Source: Bacillota bacterium (GTDB lineage Bacteria; Bacillota; Clostridia; Tissierellales; Tissierellaceae). From it: a stretch of DNA of 64,000 nucleotides. The notes beneath the pieces were generated by a model that worked only from the letters and a program-made list of their open reading frames with translations, had not been told where the DNA came from and ran no database searches. Of the stretch, positions 1 through 7,965 are shown in pieces. The stretch lies in assembly GCA_023388495.1 (NCBI GenBank), contig JAEWGC010000008.1, positions 1 to 64,000 of the forward strand, in the 5' to 3' direction. Every line of letters starts with the position of its first letter. Position 1 is the first letter of the stretch. A program made the position numbers and the translations under genes.

Positions 1-93
1 ATATAGATTTTTAGCAGTATGAGTTAATTCTCTTAAGATTAAATATTCTTCTTTAGTAAGATTTTTAAGTTGCTGTTTTACTGTTAAATACAT
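1..93 (-). CDS. tnpB: TnpB-like protein of an IS200/IS605-family element, N-terminal fragment
   Basis: Only the first 31 codons lie in the window; the gene runs off the left edge. The start MYLTVKQQLKNLTKEEY followed by LRELTHTAKNLY matches the N-terminus typical of TnpB (OrfB, IS605/IS1341 type) proteins, which are RNA-guided nucleases encoded by these elements. The ATG at 91-93 is preceded by a GGAGGTGA ribosome binding site. The catalytic RuvC part and any guide RNA would lie outside the window, so activity cannot be judged. Just upstream is a palindrome that fits the element's left end. Confidence 0.75.
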   Translation of the reverse strand, partial: MYLTVKQQLKNLTKEEYLILRELTHTAKNLY

Positions 94-179
94 TATTTCA
101 CCTCCATTCTATGAATATATTTTATCACAGAACAAAGGTTTGCTCAATGGATTTATTGCCATTATCTGCAATTCATCAC

Positions 180-195
180 CCACTTATAGAAGTGG
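180..195. repeat. Subterminal hairpin of the IS end
   Basis: CCACTT-ATAG-AAGTGG forms a perfect 6-bp stem with a 4-nt loop. IS200/IS605 ends carry subterminal imperfect hairpins recognised by TnpA. It lies about 23 bp inside the inferred element boundary. Confidence 0.5.
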
Positions 196-218
196 ATGTT
201 TTCTTGCTAGTCTTTTTG

Positions 219-605
219 ATAAATGCAAGGGCTGAATCAGTAGATATTAAACCACTATTTAGAAATTCCTTCTATAATAGGAGATGCATCATCCCTGTAA
301 CTAGCTTCTTTGAATGGGAGAATGTAGATGGAGAGAAAATAAAAAGAAAAATTTCCATTGAAGGTGAGAATATCTTCTCTTTAGCTGGATTGTATAGTAC
401 TTTTAGAGATAATAGTGGTAATGAATATGAATCTTTTACTATAATAACTACAGATGCTAATGACGATATGAAAAAAATCCATAATCGAATGCCTGTAATC
501 TTATCCAAGGATATGGAAAACCATTGGCTTAATATGAACTTTAGAGATTTAAATGCCTTGAAATCTATGATGAGACCATACAAGGAGAAAATTATAATAG
601 ATTAA
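219..605 (+). pseudogene. SRAP (YedK/HMCES-like) family gene, 5' end lost to the insertion
   Basis: From INARAES onward the protein matches the SRAP family (SOS-associated, YedK/HMCES), which crosslinks abasic sites in single-stranded DNA. The blocks INARAES, RRCIIPVTSFFEW, SLAGLYS, TIITTDAND and IHNRMPVIL appear in the usual order, including the conserved HxRMP histidine. The roughly 70 N-terminal residues, with the catalytic Cys2 exposed after Met removal, are absent. The in-frame sequence upstream (from ATG 111) belongs to the insertion element and shows no SRAP similarity. Without Cys2 the product could not form the thiazolidine crosslink, so this is a truncated relic. Confidence 0.7.
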
Positions 606-609
606 TAGA

Positions 610-626
610 GGTGCAGAATCTGCACC
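610..626. terminator. Hairpin between convergent genes
   Basis: GGTGCAGA-A-TCTGCACC forms a stem between the SRAP remnant and the HD-domain gene. The T-tract is poor on both strands, so terminator function is uncertain. Confidence 0.35.
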
Positions 627-630
627 CTTA

Positions 631-1125
631 TTAATCTATATTAAACATTGTTTCTAATATTTCTATTCCAGATTTAGTTTTAAAGATGTTATCTCTTACT
701 GAGATAATGCTTTCTTTATCAGAATTTTTCTCATATAAATTTACAAGAAAATCTGCTTCTACAAGTATTTGATAATCCATACCGTCAATATTTGTATAAG
801 TATGATGATGCCCAATTAAATAACAAACCCTATCTATTACCTTTTCATCAATTCCGTGTAGTTCCATTAGCTCCCTAGCCTTTATAGCTCCTTCTTTTTC
901 CTGATATGGTCCATCGGAAGTATTATATTTTTCCAGACTAATTTTTATACCAATATCGTGCAAAATCGAAGTAATCTCTAGAATATCTTGTGTTTCTTTA
1001 TCAATCCCTTCAATTTCTCCTATAGTCTTGGCAAATCCATATACCTTGAGAAAATGATTAATCTTATGAGGATTATTTCCTTCAAATGCTATCATTTCTT
1101 TTATCAGAGTACTTATAACTGTCAT
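631..1125 (-). CDS. HD-domain phosphohydrolase
   Basis: A 164-residue protein of the HD superfamily (metal-dependent phosphohydrolases). The motif LHDIG carries the HD pair, an upstream histidine lies in NHFLKVYGFAK, and IGHHHTY supplies further metal-ligand histidines. I chose ATG 1125 because a GGAGGGAG site lies just upstream; a longer reading (to 1188) would run into tag. It probably shares a transcript with tag, 22 bp upstream. The substrate is unknown; small HD proteins of this type act on nucleotides or similar phosphoesters. Confidence 0.75.
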   Translation of the reverse strand: MTVISTLIKEMIAFEGNNPHKINHFLKVYGFAKTIGEIEGIDKETQDILEITSILHDIGIKISLEKYNTSDGPYQEKEGAIKARELMELHGIDEKVIDRVCYLIGHHHTYTNIDGMDYQILVEADFLVNLYEKNSDKESIISVRDNIFKTKSGIEILETMFNID

Positions 1126-1147
1126 ATAGTTTCTCCCTCCGTAATCT

Positions 1148-1708
1148 TTAACATTTAGAATATTGCTCACACCATACCATATGATCATTAACCATCCCTA
1201 TTGCCTGCATGAAAGCATAGCAGATTGTTGAACCTACAAATTTAAAACCACGAGCATATAAGTCCTTACTCATAGCATCAGAAATCTCTGTTCTTGTAGG
1301 CACTTGAGATGATTCTGTCCATGAGTTTATTATTGGATTATTATCAACAAATTTCCAAATATAACTATCAAAAGAACCATATTCTTCTTGAATACACAAA
1401 AATGCTTGTGCATTACTTACTAATGCATTTATCTTAGCTTTGTTGCGAATAATACCTGGATTGAGTAATAGCTGTTCCTTTTTCTCTGTATTATATTCCG
1501 CAATTATCTTAGGATCAAAACCATCAAAAACTGTGCCCATGGACTCTCTCTTGTTTAAAACTGTAGTCCAGCTTAATCCTGCCTGCATTCCTTCTAAGAT
1601 AATCATTTGGAACAGTAGATTATCATCATGAACTGGTTTACCCCATTCATTATCGTGATATTCAATATCTATATCTTTCTTTGCCCAAGGACATCTTTTT
1701 GTTTCCAT
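1148..1708 (-). CDS. tag: DNA-3-methyladenine glycosylase I
   Basis: A 186-residue base-excision repair enzyme that removes 3-methyladenine from alkylated DNA. The family pattern is clear: N-terminal RCPWAKKD...YHDNEWG, LEGMQAGLSW with the active-site glutamate, and C-terminal NDHMVWC. The zinc 'snap' ligands of E. coli Tag correspond to Cys6, His18 and the C-terminal His and Cys in NDHMVWC, so the fold looks intact. Length matches the family. It is followed closely by the HD-domain gene and preceded by a Gfo/Idh/MocA gene with a 19-bp gap, suggesting a short operon. Confidence 0.93.
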   Translation of the reverse strand: METKRCPWAKKDIDIEYHDNEWGKPVHDDNLLFQMIILEGMQAGLSWTTVLNKRESMGTVFDGFDPKIIAEYNTEKKEQLLLNPGIIRNKAKINALVSNAQAFLCIQEEYGSFDSYIWKFVDNNPIINSWTESSQVPTRTEISDAMSKDLYARGFKFVGSTICYAFMQAIGMVNDHMVWCEQYSKC

Positions 1709-1726
1709 ATATTTCTCCTTTTTAAC

Positions 1727-2668
1727 TTACTCTCTACCCAATAGTTTTTCAATAATCACTTGGGTTTTATAACCTTCCTCAAAGTCAACAATCTTAGCAT
1801 CTTCTCTATCTATTGCCTTAAATATATTGTCTAATAAATCAACTAAATGGTTTCCCTCTTTGATATCTAATCTTTCTAATGTTGTACCTTTTGTAGATAT
1901 CCATAGTTCTCTCCAATTCTTTAAGTATATAGCTCCCTTTGTACCGTATATCTTAAAAGATAATTCCTCTTCCATACCTACATCAGTAACCCCATTTATT
2001 AATACTTGGACTCCATTTACTGTACCTCTTGCAATAATACTTTTTTCTGAAACCTCTGGGTCTTGTGGATATTCGATAAAGGAACTAATATCCTCTATAC
2101 CTCCGAATAATCTTTGAATCATTTGAATATAGTGAGTAACTACTTCCCTTACAAAACCACCTTGCTCCCTTGATAATATCCAATCATTTTGTTGCCATAA
2201 TCTTGGCCAATGAGTAAAATAACCTTGAAACTCAACTCTAATTAAATCTCCAATAAATCCTTCTGCTAGAAGTTCCTCTATCTTTTCATAAGCCTTTGTG
2301 TATATAGTAGGAAAATTCATCCCATGAACTATATTTTTATTCTTTGCCACATCATACATTTTCCTAGCTTCATCTGTTGAATTTGCCAAAGGCTTCTCAC
2401 ATATAAAATGCTTGTCTGTCTTTAATATATCCATTGCTATAGGATAATGGTATTTAGGTGGAACGGCTAAGTAAATAATATCTATATCTTCATCCTCTAA
2501 CAAATCATTATAGGAATCTACACCCTGCAGACCATATTTCTCTGTTATTTCCTTTATTTTGTGAGGATTTACATCATATATTCCCTTTATATTTGATCTT
2601 GGATGGTTGTTGCTAGCATTTATAATTCGCTCTGCAACTACTCCTGCCCCTATAATTCCTATATTCAT
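1727..2668 (-). CDS. Gfo/Idh/MocA-family NAD(P)-dependent oxidoreductase
   Basis: About 313 residues. The N-terminal Rossmann fold starts MNIGIIGAGVVAERI (GxGxxA dinucleotide motif) and contains the family signature CEKPLANS, whose lysine is catalytic. The C-terminal half is the alpha/beta substrate-binding domain. The family oxidises or reduces sugars, inositols and related polyols; the substrate cannot be read from sequence. Three ATGs are possible (2689, 2680, 2668). I prefer 2668 because a GGAG lies 6 nt upstream and it puts the first beta-strand at the N-terminus. Confidence 0.85.
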   Translation of the reverse strand: MNIGIIGAGVVAERIINASNNHPRSNIKGIYDVNPHKIKEITEKYGLQGVDSYNDLLEDEDIDIIYLAVPPKYHYPIAMDILKTDKHFICEKPLANSTDEARKMYDVAKNKNIVHGMNFPTIYTKAYEKIEELLAEGFIGDLIRVEFQGYFTHWPRLWQQNDWILSREQGGFVREVVTHYIQMIQRLFGGIEDISSFIEYPQDPEVSEKSIIARGTVNGVQVLINGVTDVGMEEELSFKIYGTKGAIYLKNWRELWISTKGTTLERLDIKEGNHLVDLLDNIFKAIDREDAKIVDFEEGYKTQVIIEKLLGRE

Positions 2669-2786
2669 TTTTTTCTCCATTGTATGCATATCCTTTCGTC
2701 ATAGGTTTTTTACTTTACTTTAAAAGCAAAGAGGTTAGTAGTGAATTTGTTTTATTATATCACATTTCTTATCGTTTTAATAACAC

Positions 2787-3068
2787 TCACCAAGCCGAAC
2801 AACCTCCAAGCAAAACCCCTAAAAATATTGCTATTCCAGCTAATATTAAAGAAGCCCTACAAAAATTCTTTAAATTCTCGTTAGTTCCGCTACTAAAGGC
2901 CCAAATGAAATACATTACTACATTTAATATAGGTATAGCTAAAACTATTATAACTCCAATCCACTCACCAACAGTCATTATATCTTCAGTATTTCTTCCA
3001 CTAGGACCTTTATGATTATTATATCCATAATCATTCCTTTGGTTGATATTCGGTTCATTAAAAAACAT
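2787..3068 (-). CDS. Small two-helix membrane protein of unknown function
   Basis: 93 residues. The first 30 are polar and rich in Asn, Gly and Tyr, likely disordered. Then come two hydrophobic segments, roughly 33-57 and 70-89, joined by FSSGTNENLKNFCRA. The layout (TVGEWIG...IPILNVVMYFIWAFSSGTN) resembles a widespread uncharacterised family of small Firmicutes membrane proteins. A GGGGGAG ribosome binding site precedes ATG 3068. The C-terminus ends in GGCSAW. No function can be assigned. Confidence 0.6.
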   Translation of the reverse strand: MFFNEPNINQRNDYGYNNHKGPSGRNTEDIMTVGEWIGVIIVLAIPILNVVMYFIWAFSSGTNENLKNFCRASLILAGIAIFLGVLLGGCSAW

Positions 3069-3149
3069 CTTACTCCCCCTTACCCAATAATATAAATCCT
3101 TATTATAATACTATTCTACATAAGTTCTCCAATTCCTTCTTTCCTACAA

Positions 3150-3178
3150 AAAAACAAAAGGATGGTCTCCCATCCTTT
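3150..3178 (-). terminator. Intrinsic terminator of the glucosaminidase gene
   Basis: Read on the minus strand, AAAGGATGG-GAGA-CCATCCTTT is followed by TGTTTTTTT: a 9-bp stem, 4-nt loop and strong U-tract directly after the stop codon at 3181. Confidence 0.88.
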
Positions 3179-3180
3179 CA

Positions 3181-5289
3181 TTATATACCTACCTTATCTA
3201 ATTCTTCTAAATTGTATTGCTTTATTATATTCATTAACTTTATAGCATATAGTGAATCTGTTGCATAGCCTGCTCTTCTTAGAGCCCAAGCTCCTTGGGA
3301 GCTGTCGTGCATTACTTCCTTAAAGATATTATACCTTTCTCTTCCTAGCAAGAATTCTTTGTGCCCATTCCAACCTTCATTTACATTGTTATAAGCTCTA
3401 AATTCAGCGTCAATTCTAAATGTAGTTCCGTTATATTCTTCCCATGTATTAGATATAACTGATCCTGCAGTTCCCTTTCCTTTTATTCCAAAGAGGTTAT
3501 TTGATATTTTTCCAGTATATTTATCTACTGGAACAGATTGCCCCCATCCGGTTTCAAGGATTGCCTGTGCTGTTTGAAGAGCCGCTGACATTCCCGTATT
3601 CTTCCAGGATTCCTTTGCTAGATTAGATGCTAAGTCTAAAAACTTATCCTTTTGGATAATAGGCTGTGGTCCATAGATTTTACCTAAATAAATTTTAATT
3701 GGAATTTCTTCACTTTCCACAGTCTTACCATCATATATTCCTACAGCTTTGATATGAGTATAGCCTTGATCCTCCATAATAGGTGTAAATTTAAACTCAA
3801 TAGAAGGGTCCTGTTTAGATCCTATAACCTTTTTTGTTCCTTTAGTTGGATTGGTTAATATATAATCTACTGTTTTTATACCAATATTAGTTAATGTCTT
3901 TATCTTCACCTCTGAGGTAATTACTTGTTTTGGTCCTACTCCTTCTAAGATAAGAATAGGACTTCCTGAGAACTTAACTGGTATTCCCTTACTTTGATGA
4001 ACTGTTCCTCCACCAGTCTTTACTCTAACTAAGATTTCCTTTGAACCTGAATACTGTGGTCCTGGGAACCATTTATAGCCACCATAGGGTAGTTTCTTTA
4101 ACACTTCTTCTTTCCCTGTTTCTGGGTCTCTTAGTATATATTCTGTTTCACTAACATCAAAGTTTCTCACTGCTAATAGAGTAACTGGTTTATTGATTGT
4201 CATCTCACTTGTTACTCCTGATAATCCTAGTCTATATGGAATATCAAATTTAACATTAACTACTTCACTATTATAGGCCTTGTCATTTTCATCATAAGCT
4301 ATTACTTTAATGTTATAGTTTCCACTTTCACTTACAGATGGTGAAAAGTTATATTTCCCCCACGGATCCTGTTGTGTAGTTAATGTAGTTTTACTTTTAT
4401 CTAAGTTAGTTATTTCATATTTAACATAGGATGCTACAAAGTTGACATCAGCACCTAGTGATATTTTATCATTTAGAACTTGTCCATTTTCTACACCAAT
4501 TAAAGATACTTTAGGTACTACATTTACATTTATAGGTATTGAATCACCTGAGAGGAAATTTCCCTTACTATCATAAATTCCAGCTACAAGTACCTTCTTT
4601 CCATTATCTCTTAGATGTGGTGTCCACACATATTTTTCTGTTAAATTAGTTCCTCTAGCTATTATCTTTCCCTTAGATGTTTCAGGGTCTAATAATAAAT
4701 ATTTTATTTCCACACCATTTTTAGGTGTGCCACTAGAGGATATTATTTGTAAATCCATTTTCCCATTGATGGTTTGTCCAGGATCAATAGTTGAAATCAT
4801 TTCTCCAAAAAATGAAGTTAAATCAGATTTAATGCTAGAATCTACACCAACAATGCTATTAGCTCCATCCCATTCAATTCCAACACCTAGGATATTACCT
4901 ACTAAACGTAATGGCACATAGGTGCGATCTCCTATAATTACAGGTGCTACATCAGATAAGAAGTAGTTTTCTTTTTCGCCTAATGTTCTCACTAAATGGC
5001 TATCAATTCTTAAGATCACTACAATATTATCCTTTTCTACTTTTACAGTTCTATCATTATTATTCCAAGTAACCTCAGCCCCAAGTTCTTCTGATACAAA
5101 TCGTATAGGCACTAAGGTTCTATCGTTCTTTATTACTGGCATAGATTTAGATGTTATATCTTTTCCATTTACTATTAGCTTAATATTTCTTGCTGCCAGC
5201 GATTGTTTGTTGCCTCCAATTCCTAATACCAATAGAAGTATTAAGATTATGGCTGTCTTCACATTAAATATACTTTTTCTTGTTTTCAT
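3181..5289 (-). CDS. Secreted glucosaminidase with copper-amine-oxidase-N1 type repeats
   Basis: 702 residues. An N-terminal signal segment (about 1-32) precedes two stalk modules of the copper amine oxidase N-terminal type (about 38-150), recognisable by DRTLVPIRFVSEELGAEVTWN and DRTYVPLRLVGNILG. The middle (about 160-545) holds repeated beta-rich segments of about 90 residues with recurring PWGKYNFSP/YKWFPGP-like ends. The C-terminal 150 residues are a FlgJ/LytG-like endo-beta-N-acetylglucosaminidase domain with QAILETGWGQS (catalytic Glu) and NLFGIKG. The protein is likely exported and cleaves the glycan strands of peptidoglycan. The N1 modules are common in Clostridia surface proteins and do not imply amine oxidase activity. 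It is monocistronic, followed by a terminator. Confidence 0.85.
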   Translation of the reverse strand: MKTRKSIFNVKTAIILILLLVLGIGGNKQSLAARNIKLIVNGKDITSKSMPVIKNDRTLVPIRFVSEELGAEVTWNNNDRTVKVEKDNIVVILRIDSHLVRTLGEKENYFLSDVAPVIIGDRTYVPLRLVGNILGVGIEWDGANSIVGVDSSIKSDLTSFFGEMISTIDPGQTINGKMDLQIISSSGTPKNGVEIKYLLLDPETSKGKIIARGTNLTEKYVWTPHLRDNGKKVLVAGIYDSKGNFLSGDSIPINVNVVPKVSLIGVENGQVLNDKISLGADVNFVASYVKYEITNLDKSKTTLTTQQDPWGKYNFSPSVSESGNYNIKVIAYDENDKAYNSEVVNVKFDIPYRLGLSGVTSEMTINKPVTLLAVRNFDVSETEYILRDPETGKEEVLKKLPYGGYKWFPGPQYSGSKEILVRVKTGGGTVHQSKGIPVKFSGSPILILEGVGPKQVITSEVKIKTLTNIGIKTVDYILTNPTKGTKKVIGSKQDPSIEFKFTPIMEDQGYTHIKAVGIYDGKTVESEEIPIKIYLGKIYGPQPIIQKDKFLDLASNLAKESWKNTGMSAALQTAQAILETGWGQSVPVDKYTGKISNNLFGIKGKGTAGSVISNTWEEYNGTTFRIDAEFRAYNNVNEGWNGHKEFLLGRERYNIFKEVMHDSSQGAWALRRAGYATDSLYAIKLMNIIKQYNLEELDKVGI

Positions 5290-5319
5290 TTTTTCCCCCT
5301 TTTATCTTAATGTTTTAGC

Positions 5320-5481
5320 TTATTTTACTTCTTCAAAGGCCATTTTAGACTGATTGCAAGTAGGACATCTCCAGTCCTCTGGTAGATCTTCAAATGCTGT
5401 ATTCGGTGCTATATCGTGTAATTTATCTCCTCTCTCAGGCCTATAAGTATAACTACATACCGTACATTTATAATTATTCAT
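5320..5481 (-). CDS. Rubredoxin
   Basis: A 53-residue protein too short for most ORF thresholds. The two iron-binding knuckles CTVC (Cys6, Cys9) and CPTC (Cys39, Cys42) and the block FEDLPEDWRCPTC are diagnostic of rubredoxin, a one-iron electron carrier of anaerobes used with NAD(P)H:rubredoxin reductases, rubrerythrins and flavodiiron proteins for oxygen and peroxide detoxification. ATG 5481 follows AGAGGTGATTAA. Its own consensus promoter lies just upstream, so it is expressed separately from the divergent nitroreductase. The usual Gly-Asp (ERGD) and Pro-rich turns are present; the family's common PGT is PNT here. Confidence 0.93.
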   Translation of the reverse strand: MNNYKCTVCSYTYRPERGDKLHDIAPNTAFEDLPEDWRCPTCNQSKMAFEEVK

Positions 5482-5500
5482 TTAATCACCTCTTAACTTC

Positions 5501-5529
5501 ATCATAATATACCAGAAATATGATGTCAA
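5501..5529 (-). promoter_or_regulatory. Sigma-70 type promoter of rubredoxin
   Basis: On the minus strand TTGACA (5524-5529) is separated by exactly 17 nt from TATGAT (5501-5506). The expected start site leaves a leader of about 12-15 nt carrying the ribosome binding site, short but adequate. Confidence 0.7.
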
Positions 5530-5636
5530 TACACTATTGGTACTACTTAATTTCCATTATCATCCATATTGTTAGAGAATTTTGTTAATTATCTATGTTA
5601 TAATATAAATGACAACATTTATTTAGGAGTGATATT

Positions 5637-6155
5637 ATGTTAGATTTATTAATGAAAAGAAGAAGTATAAGAAAATATAAAGATCAAGAAGTAGAAAAAG
5701 AAGTGCTAGATAAAATACTTAAAGGAGCCTTAACTTCTCCCTCTTCTAAAAATAGAAGACCTTGGGAGCTTATAGTTGTTGATCATAAGGAAATCCTAGA
5801 AAAACTTGGAGATTCAAGGGGAGCAGCCTCAAGACCTATTAAAAATGCACCATTAGCCATTGTTGTTTTGGGGGATCCTGAAAATAGTGAAATATGGGTA
5901 GAGGATGCTTCTATTATATCTACTGTTATACAATTAACAGCTGAATCTCTAGGTCTTGGATCCTGTTGGATTCAGGTAAGGAATAGATTAACTGAGGATA
6001 ATGAAAGCGTTGAGGATTATGTAAAGAAAGCCTTAAATATTCCTGAAAAATATAATGTAGAAAATATGATTGCAATAGGCTATCCTGACGAAGAGAAAAA
6101 ACCTCATGATTTTGAGACTTTACCTTATAATAAAGTTCATTATAATAAGTTTTAA
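5637..6155 (+). CDS. Nitroreductase-family FMN oxidoreductase
   Basis: 172 residues. MLDLLMKRRSIRKYKDQEVEKEVLDKIL is the standard FMN-binding opening (RRSIRKY), followed by SPSSKNRRPWELIVV, SLGLGSCWIQ and a C-terminal IAIGYPDEEKKP. The family uses NAD(P)H to reduce nitro compounds, quinones or flavins. It is a short member (170-175 aa) of the kind abundant in anaerobes; the physiological substrate is unknown. GGAGTGATATT precedes the ATG. It is monocistronic and divergent from rubredoxin. Confidence 0.87.
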   Translation: MLDLLMKRRSIRKYKDQEVEKEVLDKILKGALTSPSSKNRRPWELIVVDHKEILEKLGDSRGAASRPIKNAPLAIVVLGDPENSEIWVEDASIISTVIQLTAESLGLGSCWIQVRNRLTEDNESVEDYVKKALNIPEKYNVENMIAIGYPDEEKKPHDFETLPYNKVHYNKF

Positions 6156-6173
6156 AGTATAAAGTAGATTGTA

Positions 6174-6203
6174 AAGTCTCCTTATACAAATATAAGGAGA
6201 CTT
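6174..6203 (+). terminator. Long hairpin after the nitroreductase gene
   Basis: A perfect 13-bp stem (6174-6186 with 6191-6203) around a CAAA loop lies 19 bp past the stop. It lacks a clear T-tract, so termination may be weak or the hairpin may protect the 3' end. Confidence 0.5.
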
Positions 6204-6239
6204 CTAAGTATAATTAAAAATAACTAGCAATAATCTTAG

Positions 6240-6548
6240 TTAGTACTCTTGTATTTCCATTTCTAGTAATGCCATTCCAAGAGATTTTCCATGTTTATCT
6301 ATGGCAAGGCTTCTTGTAACCCCTCCCCCTAAAGATTCTTCTAGTACAAAATTAAATGCACAGATATTGTCAAGCTCATATCTTTTCACTCCGCCAAAAC
6401 ATATTTCAGAAAAAAATTCTTCTACCCTCTCCGCAGTTAAAAATTCTTTAAGCATAAGATAATCTTTTTCGTCATATGGAATAACTGCAATATTTGACAT
6501 ATTCCCTTTATCTCCAGTTCTAGAATGTGCTATTTCTTTAAGCTTCAT
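6240..6548 (-). CDS. AtuA C-terminal-type ferredoxin-fold protein
   Basis: 102 residues. The opening KEIAHSRTGDKGNMSNIAVIPY is the signature of the AtuA C-terminal (ferredoxin-fold) domain. In pseudomonads this domain is fused to the larger AtuA/DUF1446 domain; here it is a separate gene starting 2 nt after the larger one ends. The ribosome binding site GGGAGG overlaps the stop of the upstream gene, supporting ATG 6548 and translational coupling. The biochemical function of AtuA is not established, although the family is linked to acyclic terpene catabolism. The two proteins probably form one complex. Confidence 0.8.
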   Translation of the reverse strand: MKLKEIAHSRTGDKGNMSNIAVIPYDEKDYLMLKEFLTAERVEEFFSEICFGGVKRYELDNICAFNFVLEESLGGGVTRSLAIDKHGKSLGMALLEMEIQEY

Positions 6549-6550
6549 AT

Positions 6551-7900
6551 CTATACCTCCCAATATGTAATCTCAGTAATTATATCTTCTTTAGGAATAA
6601 TAATTGCACCAATAGATAATACCTGCCTTACTCCAGATTCTATTCCCGAAGAACCTGCTGGTCCATTTGTATAAAGATAATCTAATTCTTGAGCTATAAG
6701 CATTGCATCCTCAAAAGTCTTTGTTCTTCCACTTATCCTAAGTCTTATTTCACTATGTTCTTTAGGTGCTAAACTATCTGAAATATTTGTTTTATACAAG
6801 GAATTATAGCCTATATAGTCAGTTCTGTACTCATCTATATTGGCTCCGACAATTTTTAAGCGTTTTTCAATTATATCAGCGCACATTTTTGCACGAGGAA
6901 GAGAATTTAATCCTCCAAAGCTAACCTCACCCTCTCCGATATAGCAGTCACAATATCCAACATTTACCTTATATGTACTAGGTACTCCCCTAGACATAGC
7001 TCCAGACACAGTTATTACATCCTCTTCCAGTTGCTTAAAGGTAACATTTGTAAAGTCAACTATAGCATTTGGAGTAATATAACAGGATGGATCTGTGATT
7101 TCATATAATAGTTGTTCTTTACAAGTTCTAAGAGATACTTCTCCCCCTGAACCTTTTACCTTTGTTACAATAAAATTTCCTGTTTCATCTATCTCAGCAA
7201 TTGGATGTCCTAAAATATGTAGGTTTTCTACATCTTTATATCCAGGATCGGCAAAATATCCTCCTGTTATTTGTCCACCACATTCTAAAAGATGTCCTAA
7301 TAAAGTTGATTGTCCCATCTCATACGAATCATTTTCTGTCCAGCCAAATTCATGCATTATAGGTCCTACAAATAATGCTACATCGGCAACTCGTCCAGTA
7401 ATTACTATATCAGCTCCATTATCAAGAGCTTCTTTTATTGCTTCTGCTCCTAAGTATACGTTTGCCGATATTATTTCGCCATCCAGTTCCCCTAATGTCT
7501 TGGTACTTTGCCACATAACCTTATCCTTATATCTGCCTAATTCATAAGTTATATTATCTCCAGAAACCATAGCTATTTTAATATTGTTAATATTCAGCTC
7601 TTCTGCGATTTTTATGATAAGTTCAACTGCCGCCTTGGGATTTGCTGCTCCCATATTAGTAACTACCTTTACACCTTTTTCTTTGGCTTGCTTTAAAATA
7701 CCCCTCATTCTTGATTCAAGCATAGGAGTATACCCTTTTGATGGGTCCTTTAGTTTTTGCTGTTGATTATTTGCAATTGTCCTTTCTGCAAGACATTCAA
7801 ATACAATGTAATCAATATCTCCCTTTTCTACTAACTCTATTGCAGGTTCCAATCTATCATATGAGCATCCTGCTCCACATCCAATTCTGACTTTTCTCAT
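6551..7900 (-). CDS. AtuA N-terminal domain (DUF1446) family protein
   Basis: 449 residues. The N-terminus VRIGCGAGCSYDRLEPAIELVEKGDIDYIVFECLAERT is typical of the DUF1446/AtuA family, and TNMGAANPKAAVE, GADIVITGRVAD and ECGGQITGGYFADPG are further conserved blocks. ATG 7900 is preceded by AAGGAAGGGAG; a longer reading to 7936 lacks such a site. It is coupled to the small AtuA-C gene and lies downstream of a NitT/TauT-type ABC importer, which suggests it acts on the imported compound. The sequence does not reveal the substrate, and the terpene role known from Pseudomonas should not be assumed here. Confidence 0.82.
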   Translation of the reverse strand: MRKVRIGCGAGCSYDRLEPAIELVEKGDIDYIVFECLAERTIANNQQQKLKDPSKGYTPMLESRMRGILKQAKEKGVKVVTNMGAANPKAAVELIIKIAEELNINNIKIAMVSGDNITYELGRYKDKVMWQSTKTLGELDGEIISANVYLGAEAIKEALDNGADIVITGRVADVALFVGPIMHEFGWTENDSYEMGQSTLLGHLLECGGQITGGYFADPGYKDVENLHILGHPIAEIDETGNFIVTKVKGSGGEVSLRTCKEQLLYEITDPSCYITPNAIVDFTNVTFKQLEEDVITVSGAMSRGVPSTYKVNVGYCDCYIGEGEVSFGGLNSLPRAKMCADIIEKRLKIVGANIDEYRTDYIGYNSLYKTNISDSLAPKEHSEIRLRISGRTKTFEDAMLIAQELDYLYTNGPAGSSGIESGVRQVLSIGAIIIPKEDIITEITYWEV

Positions 7901-7923
7901 ACATAAACTCCCTTCCTTAAACA

Positions 7924-7955
7924 TAGCCACAGTCAAAGCAAATCAACTGTGGCTA
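7924..7955 (-). other. Intercistronic hairpin between permease and AtuA genes
   Basis: TAGCCACAGT (7924-7933) pairs perfectly with ACTGTGGCTA (7946-7955). There is no U-tract on the minus strand. It sits between the importer genes and the AtuA pair, where it could partly terminate or stabilise the upstream mRNA and so set different levels for the two halves of the operon. Confidence 0.5.
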
Positions 7956-7965
7956 CGTTCATATT

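Larger units (their letters stand above)
1..218 (-). mobile_element. Left end of an IS200/IS605 (IS1341-type) insertion, partial
   Basis: The stretch combines the tnpB start, its leader and a 6-bp-stem palindrome (180-195), as expected near the subterminal hairpin of an IS605-type end. Clear homology to the disrupted SRAP gene starts at 219. On the minus strand the bases directly outside the proposed end read TTTAT, the kind of short AT-rich tetra- or pentanucleotide these elements target without duplicating it. The boundary at 218/219 is inferred from where homology starts. Confidence 0.55.

Noticed and set aside
111..218. N-terminal part of the SRAP reading frame as real protein
   Set aside because: These codons show no SRAP similarity, lack the Met-Cys start and overlap the insertion-element end with its hairpin.
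7924..7955. Hairpin as a full terminator of the importer operon
   Set aside because: No U-tract follows on the minus strand, and the AtuA gene lies directly downstream with no convincing promoter between.
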